NCBI GenBank assembly: GCA_963977065.1
Contig: CAXBNF010000003.1
Coordinates: 62,001 to 126,000 of the forward strand
From: Planktosalinus sp963977065
GTDB taxonomy: Bacteria > Bacteroidota > Bacteroidia > Flavobacteriales > Flavobacteriaceae
DNA length: 64,000 bases
Reading direction: 5' to 3'
The notes under the pieces were generated by a model, which was not told the DNA's origin, made no database searches, and saw only the letters and a list, made by a program, of their open reading frames with translations. The position numbers were made by a program, and so were the translations under genes. Positions 1 to 7,543 of this stretch are shown piece by piece (positions within the stretch are counted from its first letter, which is position 1; each line of letters starts with the position of its first letter).

Positions 1-2
1 AC

Positions 3-797
3 AACGCACCCACTAGAAAACCCCGAACGGCTTTGCTAACACATTATATCAAAGGAAATTATGATTTGGAAAATTCCTATGTGATTGGTGACCGAAATTC
101 AGATGTTCAACTGGCAAAAAACCTTGGTTCCAAAGCCATTTTTATTGGAAACGATAAAAACCCGGAGACGACTTTAACCACCACTTTGTGGAAAGAAATA
201 TACACCTTTTTAAAAGCGCTTCCGCGAAAGGAAACAGTGGAGCGTGTCACCAATGAAACCCAAATAAGTGTCACCGTCGACCTCGACGGCTCGGGCAAAA
301 GCAGCATCCACACCGGACTTGGATTTTTTGACCATATGCTGGAGCAAATCGCCAAGCATGGGAATATCGATCTGGACATTGCGGTTCAAGGCGACTTGCA
401 TATTGATGAGCATCACACCATTGAAGATGTCGCCATCACGTTTGGTGAGGCATTTTTAAAAGCTTTAGGTTCCAAAAAAGGCATCACCCGTTATGGATTT
501 TTACTGCCAATGGATGACTGTCTGGCACAGGTAGCCATCGATTTTGGAGGAAGACCCTGGTTGGTTTGGGCAGCCGAATTTAAACGTGAAAAAATAGGCG
601 AGATGCCTACAGAAATGTTTATGCACTTTTTCAAATCCTTCAGTGACCACGCCAAATGCAACCTGAACATCAAAGCCGAAGGTGAAAATGAACATCACAA
701 GATTGAATCAATTTTCAAAGCATTCGCGAAAGCGATTCAAACCGCCGTCTCAAAAACCGATAATTATTCCATACCCAGTACAAAAGGATCTTTATGA
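3..797 (+). CDS. hisB: Histidinol-phosphatase / imidazoleglycerol-phosphate dehydratase HisB (5' end outside window)
   Basis: Bifunctional enzyme of histidine synthesis, catalysing the dehydratase step and the histidinol-phosphate phosphatase step. The open frame runs off the left edge, so the first catalytic Asp motif of the HAD phosphatase is not visible. What remains begins with NAPTRKP, followed by the HAD motif VIGDRNSDVQLAKNLG. The dehydratase domain follows with its metal-binding His clusters HTGLGFFDHML, DEHHTIED and HHKIESIFKAFAKA. Domain order matches the HisNB fusion of enterobacteria and Bacteroidota. The stop overlaps the hisH start (ATGA), so translation is probably coupled. The TTG at 33 is an internal Leu codon, not a start. 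Confidence 0.96.
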   Translation, partial: NAPTRKPRTALLTHYIKGNYDLENSYVIGDRNSDVQLAKNLGSKAIFIGNDKNPETTLTTTLWKEIYTFLKALPRKETVERVTNETQISVTVDLDGSGKSSIHTGLGFFDHMLEQIAKHGNIDLDIAVQGDLHIDEHHTIEDVAITFGEAFLKALGSKKGITRYGFLLPMDDCLAQVAIDFGGRPWLVWAAEFKREKIGEMPTEMFMHFFKSFSDHAKCNLNIKAEGENEHHKIESIFKAFAKAIQTAVSKTDNYSIPSTKGSL

Positions 798-1372
798 TAG
801 TCATATTAAAATACAACGCAGGGAACACCACTTCAGTCAAAAACGCTGTAGAACGACTCGGATATCCTTGTGTAGTTTCAGATGACCCCGAAGTCATTCA
901 AAACGCAACCAAAGTCATCTTTCCCGGAGTAGGCGAGGCAAGTACCGCAATGGCATATTTGAAAGAACGCAATCTTGACACTTTAATAAAATCACTAAAA
1001 CAACCCGTCTTGGGGATTTGTCTGGGGTTGCAATTGCTCTGCAAACACAGTGAAGAAAATGATACGACTTGTATCGGAATATTTGATGCTGAGGTAAAAC
1101 GATTTTCCAATGAGCTGATTGTTCCGCATATGGGGTGGAATGTATTGGAAGTCAAAGAAAGTCCTTTGCTCAAAGACATTTCAGAAGCAGACGACGTGTA
1201 TTTTGTGCACAGTTATTACGCGGAAGTTTCAGAAAATACCTTAGCTATTTGTAATTACGCGATCGATTTTAGCGCAGCAATGCAAAAAAACAACTTTTAT
1301 ACCACCCAATTTCACCCTGAAAAGTCAGCCGGAGTGGGGGAACGCATACTTAAAAACTTCCTGGAAATATGA
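794..1372 (+). CDS. hisH: Imidazole glycerol phosphate synthase, glutaminase subunit HisH
   Basis: Class I glutamine amidotransferase that supplies ammonia to HisF for making imidazole glycerol phosphate and AICAR. The nucleophile Cys76 is in GICLGLQ. The other triad members are His174 and Glu176 in QFHPEKS. The PGVGE oxyanion strand is near residue 44. Length 192 residues is normal. It overlaps hisB by 4 bases and hisA by 4 bases (both ATGA), which fits translational coupling in the his operon. Confidence 0.97.
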   Translation: MIVILKYNAGNTTSVKNAVERLGYPCVVSDDPEVIQNATKVIFPGVGEASTAMAYLKERNLDTLIKSLKQPVLGICLGLQLLCKHSEENDTTCIGIFDAEVKRFSNELIVPHMGWNVLEVKESPLLKDISEADDVYFVHSYYAEVSENTLAICNYAIDFSAAMQKNNFYTTQFHPEKSAGVGERILKNFLEI

Positions 1373-2082
1373 AAATAATACCCGCCATAGACATCATCAA
1401 CGGAAAATGTGTGCGACTCACCAAAGGTGATTATGACACCCAAAAAATTTACAGCGAACACCCACTTGAAATGGCCAAATCGTTTGAAGACCACGGTATT
1501 CAATACCTGCATCTAGTAGACCTTGACGGGGCGCGTTCAAAACACATTATCAATCACAAAGTGTTGTATCAAATTGCGTCACAAACCAGTTTAAAAATTG
1601 ATTTTGGAGGTGGTTTAAAAACGGATACTGACCTTAAAATTGCATTCGAAAATGGCGCTCATCAGATTACAGGGGGGAGTATTGCCGTGAGTGATCCCGC
1701 AATTTTTGAAAATTGGTTACAAATGTATGGTGCAGCTAAAATCATTTTAGGTGCAGACGCCCAAAACCGAAAAATTGCTACCCACGGATGGAAAGAAACT
1801 TCAACCCTCGATGTCATTGAATTTATAAAAAACTATGAATCCAAAGGCATCCAACAAGTGATTTGTACAGACATCGCTAAAGATGGAATGCTTCAAGGGC
1901 CCTCATTTGAACTATACACCGAAATTATAAAAGAAACCAATTTGCAACTCATCGCCAGTGGCGGTGTTTCAGAATTTGATGACCTGGTAAAACTCCGCCA
2001 ACTGGGTTGTGCCGGTGTGATTTTAGGAAAAGCCATTTATGAAGGACGAATCACCTTAAAAGAACTAGAGAAACTATGCTAA
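1369..2082 (+). CDS. hisA: Phosphoribosylformimino-AICAR ribotide isomerase HisA
   Basis: TIM-barrel isomerase that opens the ProFAR ring to PRFAR, the substrate of HisF. The catalytic pair is Asp8 in IPAIDIINGK and Asp130 in ILGADAQ. Phosphate-binding glycines are seen in DFGGGLK (residues 78-84) and in ASGGVSEFDDL near the C-terminus. Length 237 residues is typical. The start overlaps the hisH stop (ATGA) and the end overlaps hisF by 7 bases. Confidence 0.97.
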   Translation: MKIIPAIDIINGKCVRLTKGDYDTQKIYSEHPLEMAKSFEDHGIQYLHLVDLDGARSKHIINHKVLYQIASQTSLKIDFGGGLKTDTDLKIAFENGAHQITGGSIAVSDPAIFENWLQMYGAAKIILGADAQNRKIATHGWKETSTLDVIEFIKNYESKGIQQVICTDIAKDGMLQGPSFELYTEIIKETNLQLIASGGVSEFDDLVKLRQLGCAGVILGKAIYEGRITLKELEKLC

Positions 2083-2834
2083 AAAAGAGAATCATACCCT
2101 GTCTGGATATCGCCAACGGCAGGACTGTTAAAGGAGTCAATTTTGTGGACATACGTGATGCGGGAGACCCTATCGAACTCGCCAAACGCTATGTGGAAGA
2201 AGGTGCAGACGAACTCGTTTTCCTTGACATCACAGCCACCCTTGAAAAGCGAAAAACATTGGTTGCACTGGTTACTAAAATTGCTTCGGCTATCAATATT
2301 CCCTTTACTGTGGGTGGAGGAATTAATTCTTTAGAAGATGCCAAAGCTGTTATTCTTGCGGGTGCTGATAAAGTGAGCGTCAACAGTGCCGCCATCAAAA
2401 ACCCACAGTTGATTACTGATATTTCACGCCATTTCGGAAATCAATGTGTTGTGGTGGCGATGGATGTAAAAAACACAAACGGCGAGTGGAAAGTTTTCAG
2501 TCATGGAGGAAAAACACCCACAAACCTCGATGCACTGGAATGGGCATTGGAAGCAGAACGTTGCGGTGCCGGTGAAATCCTGCTCACCTCCATGAACAAC
2601 GACGGAACCAAAAATGGTTTTGCCATCGATAATACAAACGCTATAAGTGAGGGAGTCAAAATTCCGGTGATTGCTTCAGGTGGGGCAGGGTCGATGGAAC
2701 ATTTTAAGGAAGTTTTTCAGGAAACCAAGGCCGGTGCTGCACTGGCGGCAAGTATTTTTCACTTTGGAGAAATTGCCATTCCGCAGCTCAAAAATTATTT
2801 ACAAACTCAAAAAATACCCGTAAGATGTCTATAA
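2076..2834 (+). CDS. hisF: Imidazole glycerol phosphate synthase, cyclase subunit HisF
   Basis: TIM-barrel cyclase that uses ammonia channelled from HisH to convert PRFAR to imidazole glycerol phosphate and AICAR. Catalytic Asp11 lies in IIPCLDIANGRTVKG and Asp130 in VVVAMDVK. Phosphate sites are in TVGGGINS (78-85) and VIASGGAG. Length 252 is typical of HisF. The gene overlaps hisA by 7 bases and hisIE by 10 bases, so the whole block appears to be one tightly packed transcript. Confidence 0.97.
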   Translation: MLKKRIIPCLDIANGRTVKGVNFVDIRDAGDPIELAKRYVEEGADELVFLDITATLEKRKTLVALVTKIASAINIPFTVGGGINSLEDAKAVILAGADKVSVNSAAIKNPQLITDISRHFGNQCVVVAMDVKNTNGEWKVFSHGGKTPTNLDALEWALEAERCGAGEILLTSMNNDGTKNGFAIDNTNAISEGVKIPVIASGGAGSMEHFKEVFQETKAGAALAASIFHFGEIAIPQLKNYLQTQKIPVRCL

Positions 2835-3412
2835 ATTTTTCAAAAACAAACGGTCTCGTGCCGGTCATTATTCAGGATTTTACCAGCAGTCAGGTGTTGA
2901 TGCTTGGTTACATGAATGAAGAAGCTTACGCGAAAACAAAATCAGAAAGCAAAGTCACCTTTTTTAGCAGAAGCAAAAACCGTCTGTGGACTAAAGGTGA
3001 AACATCCGGTAATTTTTTATTGGTCAAAGAAATTTTAACCGATTGTGATCAGGACACTTTGCTCATCAAGGCCGAGGCGATGGGACCCACTTGCCACACC
3101 GGTAGCACAACTTGCTTTAAGGAAGAAACCGCCAAAGGATTCCTCTATCAATTAGAACAAACCATTGAAAAGCGCGTGGAAAGTGGTGATGAGAAATCAT
3201 ACACCCGGGATTTAATTCAAAAAGGCATCAATAAAGTGGCGCAAAAAGTGGGTGAAGAAGCCGTTGAATTGATTATTGAAGCCAAAGACTCTAACGATGA
3301 TTTGTTTAAAAATGAAGCAGCCGATTTACTGTTTCACTATTTGATTTTGCTCAAGGCGAAAGGTTTTTCTCTGGAAGAAATTGAACAAGTACTTAAAGGG
3401 AGAGCAAAATAA
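2825..3412 (+). CDS. hisI: Bifunctional phosphoribosyl-AMP cyclohydrolase / phosphoribosyl-ATP pyrophosphatase HisIE
   Basis: Catalyses steps two and three of histidine synthesis. The N-terminal HisI domain (about 1-105) shows FSRSKNRLWTKGETSGN, the metal-binding DCDQDT and GPTCHTGSTTCF, whose Cys residues bind zinc. The C-terminal HisE domain (about 110-195) shows the MazG-like KVGEEAVELIIEAK and EAADLLFHYLILL helices. HisI-HisE fusion is common in this phylum. It is the last gene of the his block, and 214 bases separate it from trpE. Confidence 0.96.
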   Translation: MSINFSKTNGLVPVIIQDFTSSQVLMLGYMNEEAYAKTKSESKVTFFSRSKNRLWTKGETSGNFLLVKEILTDCDQDTLLIKAEAMGPTCHTGSTTCFKEETAKGFLYQLEQTIEKRVESGDEKSYTRDLIQKGINKVAQKVGEEAVELIIEAKDSNDDLFKNEAADLLFHYLILLKAKGFSLEEIEQVLKGRAK

Positions 3413-3450
3413 TTTTTTCATAAAAAAGTGGGATTTTAAAATCACTTGGT

Positions 3451-3458
3451 TATATTTG
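3451..3458 (+). promoter_or_regulatory. Bacteroidota-type -7 element in front of the trp leader
   Basis: TATATTTG matches the TAnnTTTG -7 consensus of Bacteroidota sigma-70-type promoters exactly. I see no good TTTG -33 partner 19-21 bases upstream. Transcription from it would begin only a few bases before the leader ATG at 3468, giving an almost leaderless leader-peptide mRNA. Confidence 0.5.
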
Positions 3459-3467
3459 TCTATCATT

Positions 3468-3533
3468 ATGAGAAACTCAAATCAAAATAACACTTGGTGG
3501 TGGCAATCTAAATCCCAAATAGGATTCAGGTAG
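3468..3533 (+). CDS. trpL: trp operon leader peptide (21 aa, three tandem Trp codons)
   Basis: This short frame starts at ATG 3468 and stops at TAG 3531-3533. It begins MRNSNQNNT and then has three consecutive TGG codons at 3495-3503. Trp is normally the rarest residue, so WWW in a 21-codon frame directly before trpE is the hallmark of a tryptophan attenuation leader. Its last codons contain GGATTCAG (3522-3529), which is complementary to the terminator region. A ribosome at the stop codon would cover that segment, and one stalled on the Trp codons would not. No Shine-Dalgarno sequence is seen. The assignment is from sequence alone. Confidence 0.88.
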   Translation: MRNSNQNNTWWWQSKSQIGFR

Positions 3534-3595
3534 TTGTGCCATGTTATTTTGTAATCAAAATAAACCAAGCCCGCTGAATCCAGCGGGCTTTTTTT
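3483..3595 (+). promoter_or_regulatory. trp attenuator: alternative RNA structures
   Basis: Four complementary sets are visible. First, CAAAATAACA (3483-3492) pairs with TGTTATTTTG (3542-3551), and TGGCA (3501-3505) pairs with TGCCA (3537-3541); this is a 1:2 hairpin over the Trp codons. Second, TTATTTTG (3544-3551) can instead pair with CAAAATAA (3556-3563). Third, GGATTCAG (3522-3529) pairs with CTGAATCC (3574-3581), an 8-bp antiterminator. Fourth, the terminator stem occupies 3567-3576 and 3581-3590. The antiterminator and terminator share bases and exclude each other. Stalling at Trp codons should favour the antiterminator and trp expression; reaching the stop codon should favour termination. 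Pairings were read by eye, without energy calculation. Confidence 0.85.
3567..3595 (+). terminator. Intrinsic terminator of the trp attenuator
   Basis: A perfect 10-bp stem, AAGCCCGCTG with CAGCGGGCTT, encloses the tetraloop AATC and is followed by a T run ending at 3595. It lies 32 bases before the trpE start, so it would stop transcription before the structural genes unless the antiterminator forms. Confidence 0.92.
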
Positions 3596-3626
3596 ATGTA
3601 AAAAAATGAGATAAAATATAAATTCA

Positions 3627-5018
3627 ATGACATTTACGTTTAAAACAAACATCAAAAAAACACTTAGCGATACCCACACGCCGGTGGAAGTCTACCTAAA
3701 ATTCAGGGATAAATATCCCGGTTGTTTTTTACTGGAAAGTTCTGATTACAAAAGCAAGGAGAACAGTTTTTCATACATCTGTTTGCAGTCCATTGCTTCG
3801 TTTTCTGTGGATAGAAACCTGACTACAGTTAGATACCCCGGTGAGCCAAAGCAGGTACTAAAAACCAATGAAACCAAAATTCCCGAAGCGCTGAACGCTT
3901 TTGCAAAGTCATTTATTACTGAGGAACAGGAGTATGATTTTGTCACCAGCGGACTCTTTGGTTACACTTCTTATGATGCCATTCCGCTGTTTGAGGATTT
4001 CGACTTTACCAATCAGGATTTTGACCTGCCACTTATTAAGTACCATCTCTTTAAATTCATCATCGTTTTCAATCATTTTAACAACGAACTCTTTATAGTC
4101 GAACAACAGGCTGAAGGAGAAAATTCCCAACTAACTGAAATTGTTGACTTATTAAACCACCGTACTGTCACACAGTTTAAATTTTCAACCCTTGCAGAAG
4201 AAACCTCCAATTTTTGCGATTCCGATTTTTTAAGCAAAATCAAAAAAGGGATTGACCATTGTTATAAAGGCGATGTCTTTCAAGTGGTGCTTTCGCGAAA
4301 GTATTTCCAAAAATTTAAAGGAGATGAGTTCAATGTGTATAGAGCATTACGGTCTATAAATCCGTCGCCATACTTGTTTTATTTTGATTTCGGAAACTTT
4401 AAAGTATTCGGATCTTCGCCTGAAGCACAACTCACCATTGCCAATCAAAAAGCGGTCATCAATCCCATAGCCGGCACTTTCAAGCGTACAGGAAACACCC
4501 TGGAAGATGCAAAAATGGCCGAAGCATTGAGCAATGACCCTAAAGAAAATGCAGAACACATTATGTTGGTTGATTTGGCAAGAAACGATTTGAGTAAGAA
4601 CAGTACCTCGGTAACTGTTGAAAGCTTTAAGCAGGTGGAATATTACTCACACGTGATCCATTTGGTTTCAAAAGTGAGCGCACAATTGCCCAAAAATTAC
4701 AACCCAATCAAGATATTGGGAGACACCTATCCTGCTGGAACGTTATCTGGTGCACCCAAACACAGGGCGATGCAAATCATTGATGATAACGAGCCACAAA
4801 ACCGCGGTTTCTATGGTGGAACCATCGGCATCATTGGCTTGAACGGTTCCATTAATCACGCTATCTTTATCCGTTCTTTTTTGAGCAGGAAAAACACCTT
4901 AACCTATCAGGCAGGTTGTGGTATTGTTGCTAAGTCAGTTCCCAAAAGTGAACTTATTGAAGTAGAAAATAAATTATCAGCCCTACGTAAATCCTTAGAA
5001 CTCGCTAAAACACTTTAA
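3627..5018 (+). CDS. trpE: Anthranilate synthase component I TrpE
   Basis: Chorismate-using subunit that makes anthranilate with TrpG-supplied ammonia. The tryptophan feedback site motif LLESSDY is at 35-41. Catalytic-core motifs are GSSPEAQL (262-269), PIAGTFKRTG (280-289), EHIMLVDLARNDL (310-322), PAGTLSGAPK (369-378) and the FYGGTIG segment (395-401). Length 463 fits the family. It is the first structural gene after the attenuator, so it should be feedback-inhibited by Trp as well as attenuated. A 90-base gap separates it from trpG, unlike the tight spacing elsewhere in the operon. Confidence 0.97.
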   Translation: MTFTFKTNIKKTLSDTHTPVEVYLKFRDKYPGCFLLESSDYKSKENSFSYICLQSIASFSVDRNLTTVRYPGEPKQVLKTNETKIPEALNAFAKSFITEEQEYDFVTSGLFGYTSYDAIPLFEDFDFTNQDFDLPLIKYHLFKFIIVFNHFNNELFIVEQQAEGENSQLTEIVDLLNHRTVTQFKFSTLAEETSNFCDSDFLSKIKKGIDHCYKGDVFQVVLSRKYFQKFKGDEFNVYRALRSINPSPYLFYFDFGNFKVFGSSPEAQLTIANQKAVINPIAGTFKRTGNTLEDAKMAEALSNDPKENAEHIMLVDLARNDLSKNSTSVTVESFKQVEYYSHVIHLVSKVSAQLPKNYNPIKILGDTYPAGTLSGAPKHRAMQIIDDNEPQNRGFYGGTIGIIGLNGSINHAIFIRSFLSRKNTLTYQAGCGIVAKSVPKSELIEVENKLSALRKSLELAKTL

Positions 5019-5019
5019 A

Positions 5020-5094
5020 ATGAAACATCTAAGAAAAATAATTAATGCTCAGGTTACTCTCAAAATGGATGTTCCATGTGACCTATTAAAATAA
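5020..5094 (+). CDS. Possible 24-aa small ORF between trpE and trpG
   Basis: An ATG directly after the trpE stop opens a 24-codon frame beginning MKHLRKIINAQ and ending at TAA 5092-5094, 14 bases before trpG. No homology is recognised and it may be chance. It would, however, explain how ribosomes reach trpG across the only sizeable gap in the front half of the operon, because it nearly bridges the two genes. Confidence 0.2.
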   Translation: MKHLRKIINAQVTLKMDVPCDLLK

Positions 5095-5108
5095 AATATT
5101 AAAGACAA

Positions 5109-5672
5109 ATGAAAATACTGGTTATCGATAATTATGACTCCTTTGTGTACAACATTGTTCATTATTTGGAGAATTTGGATGTAGAAAAAGTGCACGTTGT
5201 TAAAAATGATAAGTTTGAGCTCGATTTAATCAATAGCTATGATAAAATCGTATTGTCACCCGGCCCAGGCATCCCAAAAGACGCCGGTTTGATGCCTCAA
5301 GTGATTCGTGAATTTGGTGTGAATAAACCCATACTCGGTGTATGTTTAGGACATCAGGCCATCGCAGAGAGTTTTGGCGGTCTGCTCCATAACTTAGAAA
5401 GTCCGTTGCACGGAATTTCTTCTCAGGTTGAGGTGATACAAGAAGATTTTTTGTTTAAAAACATTCCAAAACAGTTTAATATCGGGCATTACCATTCTTG
5501 GGTGGTGAAGCCGGCATTACCTTCAGATTTGGAAGTTCTGGCGCAGGATGCCTTCGGAAATATCATGGCATTAAAACACAAAAGTTATGATTTGCGAGGT
5601 GTGCAATTTCATCCGGAATCGGTGCTTACAGAGCACGGAAGCCAATTGCTTGAAAACTGGGTAAAACAATAA
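5109..5672 (+). CDS. trpG: Anthranilate synthase component II TrpG (glutamine amidotransferase)
   Basis: Supplies ammonia from glutamine to TrpE. Nucleophile Cys79 is in GVCLGHQ, and His168 and Glu170 are in VQFHPES. The SPGPG oxyanion loop is at 50-54. Length 187 is that of a stand-alone amidotransferase. PabA is the main alternative name, since some bacteria share one subunit between anthranilate and p-aminobenzoate synthesis, but position inside the trp operon favours TrpG. trpD starts 8 bases downstream. Confidence 0.95.
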   Translation: MKILVIDNYDSFVYNIVHYLENLDVEKVHVVKNDKFELDLINSYDKIVLSPGPGIPKDAGLMPQVIREFGVNKPILGVCLGHQAIAESFGGLLHNLESPLHGISSQVEVIQEDFLFKNIPKQFNIGHYHSWVVKPALPSDLEVLAQDAFGNIMALKHKSYDLRGVQFHPESVLTEHGSQLLENWVKQ

Positions 5673-5680
5673 AAAGAAGA

Positions 5681-6676
5681 ATGATGAAAGAGATTTTAGA
5701 ATATTTATACCAGCATAAAACACTGAGTAAAAAAGAAGCGAAACAAATCCTGATGGACATGGCTTCCGAAAAATACAATCATTATGAAATAGCCTCTTTT
5801 TTAACGGCCTTCATAATGCGAAACATCACCATCGAGGAGTTGAGGGGTTTCCGAGAGGCCTTGCTGGAGCTTGCCGTGAAAGTGGATTTGTCAGATTTTA
5901 ACCCGATGGATGTGTGTGGTACAGGCGGTGACGGTAAAAACACCTTTAATGTTTCTACACTCACTTCCCTTGTGGTTGCGGGAGCGGGAATTCCGGTGGC
6001 CAAACATGGTAATTATGGAGTGTCCTCCATTTCGGGCTCTTCCAATGTGCTGGAAGCGATGGGCGTTGTTTTTCATACAGATGAAACCAAACTCAAACAG
6101 CAACTTGAGAAAGCAAACATCTGTTTTATGCACGCCCCTTTATTTCATCCTGCCATGAAGTTTGTGGCTCCCGTGAGACGTGAGCTGGGCGTAAAAACCT
6201 TTTTCAATATGTTGGGTCCTCTGGTGAATCCGGCACGGCCAAAAGTACATATGACCGGTGTGTTCAGTATGGAACTCGCTAGAATGTTTCAGTACCTTTT
6301 TCAGGAGGAAGAGGTGCAATATTCTATTGTCTATGGATTGGATGGTTATGACGAAATCACCCTGACTTCAGATACTAAAATCATTTCCCAGGATGAAGAA
6401 TACATCACAGACGCTGAAGGCTTCGGTTTCGAAAAAGTGACACAAAAAGAGATTCATGGCGGAGATACGATTGAAGAATCGGCCACTATTTTTAAAACCA
6501 TCCTTGACGGAAAAGGTAGCCAGGCCCAGAATCGTGTAGTACTTGCAAACGCTGCTGTTGCTATTGAGTGTTATCAAAACAAGCTTGACAGAGAAACTGC
6601 ATTGCAAATGGCTGAAGAATCACTGCTTGGAGGTAGAGCAAAACAAAAACTCAAAACATTAATTGCATTGCAATGA
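5681..6676 (+). CDS. trpD: Anthranilate phosphoribosyltransferase TrpD
   Basis: Transfers phosphoribose from PRPP to anthranilate. The PRPP site CGTGGDGKNTFNVST is at 79-93, and the anthranilate-binding KHGNYGVSS is at 108-116. The N-terminal helical domain (1-65) and length of 331 residues are normal. Two ATG codons in a row (5681 and 5684) make the exact start uncertain by one residue. The stop overlaps the trpC start (ATGA). Confidence 0.96.
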   Translation: MMKEILEYLYQHKTLSKKEAKQILMDMASEKYNHYEIASFLTAFIMRNITIEELRGFREALLELAVKVDLSDFNPMDVCGTGGDGKNTFNVSTLTSLVVAGAGIPVAKHGNYGVSSISGSSNVLEAMGVVFHTDETKLKQQLEKANICFMHAPLFHPAMKFVAPVRRELGVKTFFNMLGPLVNPARPKVHMTGVFSMELARMFQYLFQEEEVQYSIVYGLDGYDEITLTSDTKIISQDEEYITDAEGFGFEKVTQKEIHGGDTIEESATIFKTILDGKGSQAQNRVVLANAAVAIECYQNKLDRETALQMAEESLLGGRAKQKLKTLIALQ

Positions 6677-7464
6677 ACATACTCGATACCATAAAACAGT
6701 ACAAAATCAAACAGGTTGCACGTCAAAAAGCTTTGTATCCGATACAACTGCTTGAACAAAGTATCTTTTTTGAAAGCCCCTGTGTCTCTTTTTCGGGCTA
6801 TGTGGCAGACCCAAACCGGAGTGGGATTATCGCCGAGTTCAAAAGAAAATCTCCATCAAAGGGTGATATCAATAAGAATGCAAATCCGAAAGACGTCACC
6901 ATTGGCTATATACAGGCCGGGGCAGTGGCATTGTCTGTTCTGACTGACGAACATTTTTTTGGTGCTAAAAAAGAAGATTTACCCACAGCCCGCCGTTTCA
7001 ACTTTTGTCCCATACTCAGAAAAGAATTTATAGTGGACGAGTATCAAATTATTGAAGCCAAATCACAAGGAGCCGATGCAATCTTGCTGATTGCTAAAAT
7101 GATTTCGGTACAAGAAATTGAAAATTTTACGGCACTAGCACATCAATTGGGGATGGAAGTCTTGCTTGAAACCCATACAGAAGCTGAGGTTTTGAGTCAT
7201 AGCGAAAGCAAGGCCGATGCTTTTGGAATCAACAACAGAAACCTCACCACATTTGAAGTTTCTGTTGAAAACAGCATTCGTTTGTCAGAAATACTTCCCA
7301 AAACAAAACTAAAAATAGCTGAAAGTGGCATCGATTCCATTGACACCATCAAACAATTAAAAGCAAACGGATTTGAAGGGTTTTTGATTGGCGAATATTT
7401 TATGAAACACAACGATCCGGGGGTGAGTTGTAAGGAGCTTATAAGAAGTTTGTCACTTGCTTAA
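6673..7464 (+). CDS. trpC: Indole-3-glycerol-phosphate synthase TrpC
   Basis: TIM-barrel enzyme that closes the indole ring of carboxyphenylaminodeoxyribulose phosphate. Visible motifs include the catalytic Lys in EFKRKSPSKG, ILRKEFIVDEYQI, LLIAKMI, the Glu of LLETHTEAE, INNRNL and the phosphate-binding AESGI. Length 263 is that of the single-domain enzyme, and TrpF is separate. The start overlaps the trpD stop by 4 bases. The 79 bases to trpF hold a small tandem repeat. Confidence 0.96.
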   Translation: MNILDTIKQYKIKQVARQKALYPIQLLEQSIFFESPCVSFSGYVADPNRSGIIAEFKRKSPSKGDINKNANPKDVTIGYIQAGAVALSVLTDEHFFGAKKEDLPTARRFNFCPILRKEFIVDEYQIIEAKSQGADAILLIAKMISVQEIENFTALAHQLGMEVLLETHTEAEVLSHSESKADAFGINNRNLTTFEVSVENSIRLSEILPKTKLKIAESGIDSIDTIKQLKANGFEGFLIGEYFMKHNDPGVSCKELIRSLSLA

Positions 7465-7482
7465 AATTTATTTAAATAATAC

Positions 7483-7522
7483 CACAGAGTTGCACAAAGA
7501 AGCGCAAAGTGACACAGAGGAA
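7483..7522 (+). repeat. Degenerate 10-bp tandem repeat (4 units) between trpC and trpF
   Basis: Four adjacent 10-base units read CACAGAGTTG, CACAAAGAAG, CGCAAAGTGA and CACAGAGGAA, all fitting CRCARAGNNN. The block lies in the trpC-trpF gap and stays in frame with trpF, lengthening the open frame upstream to a TTG at 7457. Similar CACAGAG-type repeats occur between genes in many Bacteroidota genomes. I treat it as a non-coding insertion upstream of the trpF ATG. Confidence 0.7.
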
Positions 7523-7543
7523 TATAAAAACGAATTTAGAAAT

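Noticed and set aside
107..379. Antisense open frames inside hisB and other genes
   Set aside because: They lie opposite well-conserved genes and encode low-complexity, unrecognisable proteins.
3413..3450. Terminator of the his operon
   Set aside because: GATTTTAAAATC is a weak AT palindrome with no suitable T run.
7457..7543. TTG-started extension of trpF
   Set aside because: It would add 29 residues encoded mainly by the tandem repeat, and the family N-terminus begins at the ATG 7544.
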